A stretch of DNA of 16,064 bases. Source: Hirudo medicinalis. Lineage: Eukaryota > Annelida > Clitellata > Hirudinida > Hirudinidae. The stretch covers positions 16,546 through 32,609 of the forward strand of contig MPNW01000924.1 of NCBI GenBank assembly GCA_011800805.1, written 5' to 3'. The position numbers and the translations under genes are program-made. Each line of letters begins with the position of its first letter. Within the stretch, counting starts at the first letter, position 1. The notes beneath the pieces are model-generated. The model was given only the letters and a program-made list of their open reading frames with translations. It was not told the origin of the DNA and made no database searches. Shown here one piece after another: positions 1 through 8,237 of this stretch.

Positions 1-7
1 AACCCCT

Positions 8-103
<96 letters not shown>

Positions 104-123
104 TTAACAACAACAACAACAAC
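8..123. repeat. (AAC)n microsatellite
   Basis: An almost pure AAC/CAA trinucleotide array of nearly 40 units, with one interruption (ATTAAC) near 104. It opens the window and stops sharply at 123. It has no coding reading of interest. Confidence 0.97.
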
Positions 124-255
124 GTCTGCGTGGGACATCAGAGAACCTCAACATTGGAAGTTTCGACCGATTAAGAGTCAGGAAGCGACTCGGAAGAATG
201 ATAAATTGAATTCATTCACAGACTAAACGTTTCCATGCTCCACTGAACAGCAAAG

Positions 256-305
256 AATCCGACCAATCAGCGTCACGTCATCGCGTCACGTGACGAGGCA
301 TTAGC
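256..305 (+). promoter_or_regulatory. Candidate proximal promoter: CCAAT box, CRE-like site and CACGTG palindrome
   Basis: A GC-richer island in AT-rich DNA, about 390 bp upstream of the first ATG of the phosphorylase-like gene. CCAAT lies at 263-267, a CRE-like TCACGTCA at 273-280, and a perfect 12-bp palindrome CGTCACGTGACG at 284-295 with a CACGTG E-box core. The inner ten bases are the form bound by bHLH-zip factors (USF, Max, TFE/MITF class). Promoter function is inferred from motif clustering and position; no TATA box or transcription start was identified. Confidence 0.5.
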
Positions 306-364
306 GAAAGACGACGGGATACAATTGTAGCTTAATCGCTCGTGCTAAATTTAAACTTGAGTGA

Positions 365-456
365 CAATAATAATAATAAAAATTGTAATTATAATTATAA
401 TAATAATAAAACAACAACAATAACAACAACAACATTAATTATTATTATTGTTGTTG
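365..456. repeat. Mixed (AAT)n/(AAC)n microsatellite with inverted (CAA)n/(TTG)n arms
   Basis: AAT units pass into CAA units (about 410-434), then ATT and TTG units (about 436-456). The CAA and TTG blocks are complementary, so the end of the array could fold into a hairpin. The DNA from about 457 to 660 is plain AT-rich sequence in which I see nothing further. Confidence 0.85.
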
Positions 457-681
457 CCAGTCTTGTTATTATTACTTCATATATTACAACATTTTTATTA
501 TAATTATATTTCGATTGATTAACATGAAATTGTTGACATTACACACACAAACGAATTAACTATAATAATTACCTTGACATAACAGTTGTAATTAAAACTA
601 ATAATTGGCCTATTACTTGATGAGCGTCCTTAATTAACTGCCAATTACGTAACACATGACGACCCCTCAGTACCTTATGAG

Positions 682-2056
682 ATGGCAAGGGAATCCAAGA
701 GCGAGAAGCGTCACAAGGTCCTCAGAGGGCTGGTTTGGTACTCCAAGAAGAACAAGATCATCTCCAGATTGGAAGAGGCTTTTCCATGCGCCCTCAATAT
801 GCCTGACCTTCTAAGGTGGGTGGGCGGATAGGTGGGTCGGTGGATGTATGGATGTATGGGTGTATGGATGGGTGGCTCGTGGATGGACGAGAGGTTAGAT
901 GGATGGGTAAGTGGATGGGTGGGTGCTTAGATGGCTGGGTAGATGGATAGATTTTAGACGTTACCATGGTTTAAGGTTGACAGAGGTCATTTATTAAATT
1001 ACTTATTATAAATAACTAACGCTCTGCCCATGGTACGGTATAAATTAAATATTATAAGTTATTGTTATTGTTATTACAAGTGATTATTGTTATTACGTCC
1101 TAATGATTCCAAAATATGATATCTATATTCATCATTCCATCTACCCAAGAGTAAATGAGAGTAGATTTGGGCTAATGAGTTGAAGATAATGATATTAATA
1201 TCCTAGTATCACAGGTAAGTCATTATAATAAACGCCTGTGCAAATAAATATTATGTGCAAAAAATAATAACATTAATATTACCATTGAAATTAATATGAC
1301 ATCGTCAGATTGAGCACGGTCAGTCTGAGCAACATGCTGGAAGCCCTGGTCTTTCTCAAGAGGACACAGAGGGATGGAAATGTACTGGAGACGAGTAAAG
1401 GGGTCTGGATGAGAAGTCATGCCCATCCAGCCGATAAAAACCATGGTATGGAAACAATTTTCCAATTATCAGATTGCTTCAGGTACCTAGTAATGTGATC
1501 ATCCTGATTATCAATACATCATAAGTGAGTGATAAAAGGTTGGATGTAAACATTTTATTAAGTAAAGACAATCGTATTAATTTTAACAATGGCGTTGACA
1601 GTAGTAATGATATATTAGTACATCCATGAACAACTCAATACTTTCACAAATGCAAGAAATAGCCAAGAACCATTCGCACTCCAAAGTACTCCAAAGAAAC
1701 TCCTCCAAATATCTTGTGACTGTCAGTTTTAGGACTGTCAGTTTTTGTTTTTCTGACTTCCAGAGCTCAAGAAGGTCCTTCAAATACCGAGGCTTTCCAG
1801 TCTCGAGGCTCCAACCGTTGCCATAGTGACGAGCACCTACCTGGAAAAGGTTGCCGTGGACGTCATGTTTGACAGAAAGACTTCCTACCTCATCGAAGGA
1901 GGACAGAGACGAGGCAAGAGACGAACCCAAGATTTCCAATGTTTTCACTGGCTAAGGAAATCTTTATCTTTAGGCATATCTGGCGCTGTATAAACGAGAC
2001 CAAACATTTGTTATTATTATTATTAGTACTANATTATTAGTACTACTATTATTACA

Positions 2057-2104
<48 letters not shown>

Positions 2105-3036
2105 GCTATTATTATTTTATTGTTATTTTAGTTTTGTTTATTTGTTATGTTTTGTTATTAGTATTTTATTGTTATTATTATTTTTGTGTATATTATTAGT
2201 AGTATTATTATTATTTTATTATTATTTTTTTATTGTTAATATTTTTTTTAAATTTATATTATTATTATTATTATTATTAAGCAAGTACGTGATGTGCATT
2301 ATTAAAGAAGTTAAAGAACGCATAGAAGAATTAATTATTTATACATTTATTCCGTCTTGACAATATTTATAGCTCTAAAAAGATATTAAAATGCAGGCTC
2401 ACATTTAAGTACAACGACTTGACAAGTTTATTATAATTATGATATTATAAATATAAATATCAAATAAATAATTTTAAGACAAGTTAAATGATTACAATCT
2501 TTCTATTAATTGTTTTAATTAATAATCTTTCTATTTTTCTATTAATGTCACATAAATAAAATTAATACAATTTCATATTGTGAATGAAATAATATTGAAT
2601 GAGTTTCCTCATTTAGAATTTCCTCAAAGCCTAATTTAAATTTAAGGCTAATTAAAAATAACACAACTTTAATTTCAATTTTAGACAAATACAGCAACCA
2701 ATTCTACACAATCGGATCTATGGCTGGGAAGAATGTCGTCTCCATGAAACTCAGCCATTTCAATCCAGAAGTCAGTTGCTCCGAGAAACATGCCCAGTGC
2801 GTCACCGATTTGTTAAGTGGGTTGATTTCAGAATTCTTTCTAAACATTTATTTATGTTTTTGTTTTATTTTGTAATTGAATATTTTCTTTGCTGTCGTTT
2901 CAATGACGATGTTTGCGGAAGTCCGATACTAACGACACCTGGCGATGGCATTGTAATTTTTTTTTATTCATTAAAGAATATTTATAATCAGATATTTCTT
3001 GGTTTATCGCTTATTTAATGCATTGTATTATTATTA

Positions 3037-3067
<31 letters not shown>

Positions 3068-3962
3068 TTTATCTTTACATTCAATGACTTCTTATAATTT
3101 ATCATCAACTTCTGATTTACCTCAACCCAGTTCGCTCGTCAAATTTCAGATCGTTTCGAAAGCGTCCAGAGTGTCCTAGTTGTCGGCGTCGGAGGAGCCG
3201 TTCCCGACTACAACAATTTCGACATTCACTGCCGCAGAGGGGACGTCGTCATCTCCAGTCCACGGTCTTCCGATGGTGCCATGTACGTCTGCTGCTCTGA
3301 AGTTGACGATGAACAGGAAGCCGATCCAACCGGAAATTCCGCTTTCTTTCCAACCAGTTCTTGGAATTCTGACGATGCCGGAGGAAACATGCGGCAACGG
3401 ATTCGTTATTTGGTGGATTCGTCTTCATCTAGGTCGTCTGAACCTAATCAACTTTGGGAAAGGTTGCCACTTGTTACCTCTTTCAACCTCAGCATTTCTA
3501 ACCATCATCTAAATTTGTTCTCACTACCATCTTAGATATCTCAACGAAGGCATTGAACTGCTTGCAAAAGCGGACGAACGCTTCCACAGACCTCCAGCAA
3601 AGACTGACAAGCTCATGGCTCGCATCAACCGCCTCCAAGAACCGATTGAAGTGACTCATCCATCTCCACAAATTGGAAAACAACGCACAAGAAGGGAGAA
3701 CCATCCGGTGCTCAAGAAAGGCGCCATTGCCAGTGGAAAGACCGTGGCCCGAGACCTCATTTACAGAAGGATCTTTTCCAGTCGAAATCAGATCCAGGCT
3801 TTCGATTGTGGCTTGGAAAAAGTGGTGGAGGCGATCATTAACAATAGGGGCGTTGATAACACGGCATTGGTACTTGGTATGAGCGACTATAGTGACGGCA
3901 CTGTAGCTAAGTCCTGGCAGCCATATGCTTCACTGGCGTCCGCTGCTTGCGCCAAAGCCTGA
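682..3962 (+). CDS. Nucleoside phosphorylase/MTAN-like protein with N-terminal winged-helix-like segment (six exons, 420 aa)
   Basis: Exons: 682-815, 1309-1445, 1764-1913, 2685-2816, 3150-3432, 3536-3962; introns break codons in phases 2,1,1,1,2 and every junction keeps frame to TGA at 3960-3962. The ATG at 682 has G at -3 and +4 and is the first after an in-frame stop. Residues about 1-90 are basic and helical, ending in a segment like the recognition helix and wing of winged-helix domains (inferred). Residues about 104-417 match the PNP_UDP_1 fold: a T-V-A-I-V-T strand followed by EKVAVD, YTIGSMAGKNVV, the GVGG loop at 197-200, RRGDVVIS at 213-220, FD at 368-369, SDYSDGT at 395-401 and WQPYASLASAA at 406-416. 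Such domains cleave the glycosidic bond of nucleosides; the true substrate is unknown. The position after FD-C holds Gly where relatives I recall have Glu, so activity is uncertain. Intron 3 appears to use a GC donor. An upstream non-coding or coding exon cannot be excluded. Confidence 0.82.
816..950 (+). repeat. GGTG/GGAT-rich minisatellite in intron 1
   Basis: Degenerate 4-bp units (GGTG, GGAT, GTAT) fill the start of intron 1 of the phosphorylase-like gene, beginning exactly at its 5' splice site (GTGGGT). The G-rich strand is the sense strand. The remainder of intron 1 (950-1308) is AT-rich and has a second copy at 13607-13934. Confidence 0.85.
2011..2277. repeat. (ATT)n microsatellite in intron 3, with assembly gap base N at 2032
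   Basis: Long ATT array with short impure stretches in the middle (2103-2250). The same short string flanks the single N on both sides, which suggests two contig ends were joined inside the repeat. An 85-residue open frame here is only low-complexity Leu/Phe/Ile/Val and is not a gene. Sequence 2280-2684 is AT-rich intron with nothing else recognised. Confidence 0.95.
3029..3073. repeat. (ATT)n and (ATTT)n microsatellite in intron 4
   Basis: A short ATT array passing directly into ATTT units within intron 4 (2817-3149) of the phosphorylase-like gene. The pseudogene copy at 14150-14248 lacks this stretch. Confidence 0.93.
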
Positions 3963-4136
3963 TATCGTTGCTATGAGTTTTAGTGGATTCTATGTTTTGT
4001 AGCATTTCATTTCATATTACAAAGCAACCTTACTTAGATTTAGTAGTATGTGATGACTGAATTAACACTAATGAATATGCATTACGTATTACGTTTTGTA
4101 TTTGTGTCATTAGCATTGTCGAAGAGACGAGCTATC

Positions 4137-4257
4137 GGTCCTCAATCAATTCCCTCAATTAATCGTTCATAATTAATCATAATATTAGTAAAGGGCAATG
4201 CAAAGATTGCAATTATAGTTATATATAACAGATGACACCAATGATTCCGATTATTGT
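4137..4257. repeat. Shared intergenic block between the convergent genes (copy 1)
   Basis: This AT-rich block between the 3' ends of the two convergent genes is repeated at 14351-14481, including a run of roughly 45 bases that is nearly identical. It probably holds the 3' UTRs of both genes, although no clear AATAAA was seen on either strand. It marks the duplication unit. Between 3963 and 4136 I see only AT-rich sequence. Confidence 0.8.
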
Positions 4258-5376
4258 GTGCACTCTCTTATAGATTGTCATAAGGGGCTAATCTGGTGTA
4301 TTGCAACAATACATTCCTCCACTTAGTGATGAGATAATTCTTGAGTATCACGTTATAAGCCTATATCTTGTTGCTGATCTTCCAGAGAAAATCATCGTCA
4401 ATGTTCGCCATCAGAGAAACCAAATGTTTGTGCTGTCGTGCTTGATCGCAATTAATTTATTACAACCTTCAAGGTTAAATATGGTTTCGCTTATTTATAC
4501 AAACAAGCGTTCTTGGGGAATCCCGCGGCTTAAGACAATAAAATGAATTTTATTTTCAAATAAAGATCTAAAAATTACCAAGTTTCATTCTGCAGTAAAA
4601 TTTGAATAGAACTCGCTAAAGAATCACGGGAACTTTTCAGAAGTGCAAACTCGTCCAGTTCATTGGAGTATTGGGTTGCTGCGTTATCGTACATGGTCGG
4701 CAAAAGTTGGACCTCGATCCCCGTCAGATATTGGAACAATTTGGCATCAAACATGTTTGAGGAACCAAAGACGTTCTCACGCTTGTTTGCCAGTTTGGCA
4801 AATTCTTGATTGAATTGCTTCAATTGTTCCGTAGTGTAGTTATTGGCGTAGTGGCTATAAATTTAAATGTAATTGCATCATAACGAGATTGTTAATGTGA
4901 TTGTTTTGCGAGTAATTGCTAGTTTAAAGTCATTGACGCAAGCTTTAATAGAAAGGAAGTTTATGATCATCCCTTTTTTATAGAAAGATTTTCTGAAATT
5001 AATCAATATATTCTCTGACCTTAGACTTGGGAGTACCAGAGTGTTCTTCCCTGATTTCAAGTAATACTCACAAGTGCTGCATAATTGGCCACACAAGATG
5101 AGGTCCATGTCATCCTTTTGTGGAGACATCAAGAATAATGACGTGACACAAGTCTACAATTAACTGTTATTATTGAAATAATTTTTAAAATTTTGAAATA
5201 AACCGGGGGTCCGTAAACTTGGGAGGTTTTCTATTGAGTTTGTTGAGCAAGTATTCAGTGAATAGAACTGAATAATCGAGTTGAGAATTTGTATGGAACT
5301 GTAAGATTTGTAGAAACTGGTGCGAGATTTTGGAACTTTGCGAGATGCTGTAAACTTAATTCTCCTCATCCGTACA

Positions 5377-5565
5377 TGAATAAATTCAGACTACTTAATC
5401 TACCAACTCTTGAAAACCATCGATTATGGGCAGACCTATCACTTTGCTCTAACCGAGTTGTTAGATCATGGAACTCCCTGCCTGCCGATATTGTAAATTC
5501 ATCTCTCGTTCTGATTTGGATATTCGTGAACTTAACGATATTAAATCAATATCTTACCTACAAAT
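5377..5565 (+). mobile_element. Non-LTR retrotransposon (LINE) reverse transcriptase C-terminal fragment
   Basis: The translation contains FRLLNLPTLENHRLWADL, then RVVRSWNSLPADIVNSS. These are the LPSLExRRxxxDL and RxWNSLP motifs found after the reverse transcriptase domain of Jockey/CR1/RTE-type LINEs. The usual 50 or so residues between them are missing, so the copy is internally deleted, and its frame shifts near 5515. It lies within an insertion (about 5205-5775) present in copy A but absent from the matching place in copy B (11200-11250). The (ATTTA)-like tract at 5632-5666 may be its 3' tail. Confidence 0.72.
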
Positions 5566-5784
5566 AATTTCCTTCTTTTTTTTGTGAGTCCACAAACATG
5601 TATTTCAATTTTATTTTTGAGCTACGGGGGGCTTAATTTAAATTAATTAATTTAATTTAATTTAATTTTTTTTTCTGCCATTGATGCTTTCGCTCAAATT
5701 TGCGCATTTCTGTTTACTTAACTTCACTTGGTCATGTAAGAGGTCGAATGACCCTTAACCCAAGTTGATAATAAATAAAAATAA

Positions 5785-5885
5785 CCAAATACCTCTATTC
5801 TAGTTGTAGAAAATTCTGCTTGAGGCTTCAATTTGAACTCCTGACGGAGCCGCACCAAAGCGAAACAGCTATTCTAAAATGTTTG
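5785..5885 (-). repeat. tRNA-derived SINE, degenerate (copy in intron 1 of copy A)
   Basis: The reverse strand reads TTTGGTGCGG, then GAGTTCAAAT (B-box-like) and a tail ending CTACAACTAG. It aligns with the SINE copies at 11255-11355 (reverse) and 8955-9060 (forward). It lies at the same intron position as the 11255 copy, so it predates the duplication. The A-box part has decayed. Confidence 0.62.
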
Positions 5886-6539
5886 TATTTATCCTAAGGC
5901 AATATTTTTTTTTATTATTTAACGGTTTATTTTCAATCTAATTTAGTTTTTTCAATTTTTAAAAATTAATTTTAAATTTGGGCCACCAGTCCAAAAAAAT
6001 TTTCCAGTCGTGTGGGTTTCCAGTCTTTTGTCCATATGGAAAGAGGTTTGTTGTTAAACAGCCTCTTTGTCCTAATCCAGGCCGAAGAAGATACGATGTC
6101 GACAAGTATCTCATAAGCTTGGCCTCTTTCTGGGGACATTTGCATGTTTTTCTCGTAGGTTTCGCTTTCCCAAGTGAGTTTACCGCTCAAATTAAGTTTA
6201 TTTTTGTTCGAAAATTCTCTTCGCAACTCGAAAGTGGATTCAACAGTCAACGTTGTCGCCATGAAGAACAAGCTCAGAGCCATAGTCAGGATGATGACAA
6301 ACGCGCAAACTAATGGATATTTCATCCTTATTGGAAAAATTATATCGATCCAAGAGTAATTGAGATCTCAGCGCTGATGTGTCCTGATATTATAAAGCTA
6401 ATATGCTTATATGGCATTTTGTCTTCCTTGAGAAATCGTATTGAAAGTTTCTGTCCAAATAAAGAAATTATTACGAAAGCGTTCATGTCGTCTTCTGCTT
6501 TTGTTAACTAATGTCTCCTTTTGATTTATAGTACACTAG

Positions 6540-7390
6540 CTTTTGTACCCGGCGTATCTTCAAAGCGTATAAATCTACTACTCTACCAAGAAAATCCTCC
6601 GTTGGAACTTCAGGTCCTTCAATGCTTATGATCATACAATGAGTTAAAGTTTATGGTGTCATTCTATTTCTTTGCTTTGTTGAATATCCTTTGTTCATTG
6701 TACTAAACGATCTCTCTTCTGAGGCAGTTGTTACTGGAATAACAAGAAGTATTTCACAGAGCGCTTGTAACACATTACCCCATATCAGCTTTCAATATTT
6801 TTGGGATGGGATTTCGTCCGCTTTGTATCGACCGCAATAAACCATAGACTTTATGAAAAATGGAAAAGATTACAAATCTGCAAGTATAGCTTCTGCATTA
6901 AGAATGGGAAAGTTGTTACAAAAATTTATGACTTCTTTGTCTTGTGGACCTGACATTGATTGAAAGGTCTGAAATCAACACAATCTCAATCGATTTGTTA
7001 TTTAATCTGTCTTCAATTTCTTTGATGATACTTTCACAACGCTCCTTTATACCTGTTAATATACTTTTTTACTTTCATCTTCAATCAAATGTTTCCGATT
7101 TTATCTCAACTATTTTGCATTTAATATTTTTTTGTAAGTCATTATCATTATCTTCGCACTGCTTCACAATATCTCTCAGGTGCTCTTTCGTTGTAATAAT
7201 TAAATTGATGACTTTAGTCAAACATAAGTCTTTTTTTTAAAAGCATTGCTGAGTGCGCTAAGAATTTCATTAATAACTTGACAGGTGATTGTGAAGCTTT
7301 CATTTCTGATTTCAAGCTAAATTCCTCCAACTAATGACGCAATGATCTCCCCTTCTTTGTGCTCACATGCTTTCAAAATGGATTTTGAAT
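6540..7390 (-). pseudogene. hAT-family transposase remnant
   Basis: The reverse strand has a broken frame whose C-terminal part reads LLVIPVTTASEERSFSTM, then MIISIEGPEVP and a basic end near LKIRRVQ. This is the signature of the hAT dimerisation domain (close to ZMYM1/THAP0-type hAT proteins). Upstream pieces (KERCESIIKEIEDRL at about 7000-7040; TKEHLRDIVKQCEDNDNDLQ near 7150) fit the helical part of the transposase. Stops and shifts occur repeatedly (about 6660, 6910, 7080, 7250, 7320). No terminal inverted repeats or N-terminal zinc finger were found, so it is a dead 3' fragment. An open frame on the opposite strand (6944-7240) is a shadow. Confidence 0.75.
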
Positions 7391-7514
7391 ACCTGATTTT
7401 AAATGGTACATAAAATTTTACAAAAGTTCACACACACACACAAATAATCCAAAGTAATCCAGAAATAAAGCCTCTGCCAGTTTATTAGCGCTCTACAAAA
7501 ACGCGAAGATAAAA

Positions 7515-7566
7515 CAAAATCATAGTCAATGTTCGCCATAAGAGAAACCAAGTTCTTTATGCTCCC
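7515..7566 (-). pseudogene. Third fragment of the glycosyltransferase-like exon 4
   Basis: The reverse strand encodes LVSLMANIDYDF, matching the start of exon 4 in copies A and B (LVSLMANIDDDF), with 80-90% nucleotide identity over about 50 bases. Homology stops abruptly on both sides. It is evidence of a third duplication. The rest of 7400-8100 has no recognised gene; 7590-7675 is GC-richer but not assigned. Confidence 0.7.
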
Positions 7567-8101
7567 ACAACTTCTACGATAGGTATCAGGAGTGCCAGAT
7601 TTAGTCGTGGTCGGAAAGTGCCACTGCACAGGGGCCACCACCTGCGTTAATCCGGCGCTGGATCTCAGAGATTCAATAATTTTTCTTTTGAAAATTCTTC
7701 AAAAATTAAAGTGTGTTTCTTCTAAAACCATGTTCACACCTATGATTCTGATGTTTGCAATAATTACGAGAGTGTTTCCCTACCATTTATATATATTTTT
7801 TTAATCATTCTCTATCGTTGATTGGACTTTCAAGAGCAGAACTGAAAAGAAAGCATTTCTTTTCATCCTTTCTCAAATGGCAGTTATTTATAGGACCTTC
7901 ATTGACAACAGCACTCTGTTGAGTGATGGCTTTTTGTTTTCATTCCTGTCAAGAGACTCTAAAAGTTTATAAAATAAGTCATAATAAATTTCATTCGACA
8001 AAAATAGGCTGCGAAAGTTCGAAAAAGGACAATGCCGACCGGCTCATAACATTGACGAATTTTGTTTCATCGTTTTCAAAATAAGATGAAGATATTCAGT
8101 G

Positions 8102-8233
8102 CAAAAGGTGTCACCTAAGATTAAACAGAACATATTCGAATTATGAGCGATGAAAAATTCTTCAGTATAAAATACGAGTACATATGTAAGCATCCCACTT
8201 GGAAATATAATATGTAAATTGACATACATAGGT
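8102..8233. repeat. Duplicated AT-rich block abutting copy B exon 4
   Basis: This block is repeated at 14751-14902, with shared strings such as AAAAGGTGTCAC, a GTATAAAAT and ACATATGTA. It touches the 3' end of copy B of the membrane gene. It carries no convincing open frame. Confidence 0.65.
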
Positions 8234-8237
8234 GCAA

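Larger units (their letters stand above)
4268..6325 (-). pseudogene. Copy A of a type II membrane, glycosyltransferase-like gene (decayed)
   Basis: Four exon remnants: exon 1 6325 to about 6002, exon 2 5129-5020, exon 3 4854-4579, exon 4 4432-4268. Exon 1 starts with a short cytoplasmic tail and a membrane anchor (about residues 5-22), typical of Golgi type II enzymes. Compared with copy B it has four independent defects. The last third of exon 1 is lost. The exon 2 acceptor AG is replaced (CTTG before the ATG). Exon 3 is 276 instead of 280 nt, a 4-bp deletion that shifts frame. Exon 4 has an in-frame TAG at 4361-4363 where copy B has CAG. Exon 4 supplies the 3' acceptor (ACGACAG) and gives exactly 55 codons, which helps to model copy B. 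A SINE lies in intron 1, and a LINE fragment interrupts it. It could still be transcribed, but cannot make the full protein. Confidence 0.78.

Noticed and set aside
1583..1948. 121-residue open frame on the reverse strand
   Set aside because: It is antisense to exon 3 of the phosphorylase-like gene; the forward strand carries family motifs and in-phase splice sites there.
2103..2360. 85-residue open frame rich in Leu, Phe and Tyr that looks like a membrane protein
   Set aside because: It is a translation of an ATT/TTA microsatellite inside intron 3 and has no other support.
3180..3512. 110-residue forward open frame starting MSASEEPFP
   Set aside because: It is in a different frame from the conserved GVGG-containing exon 5 and runs into intron 5.
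7590..7675. GC-richer stretch with open frames on both strands
   Set aside because: Neither translation shows a recognisable motif or a partner copy in the window, so no feature was called.
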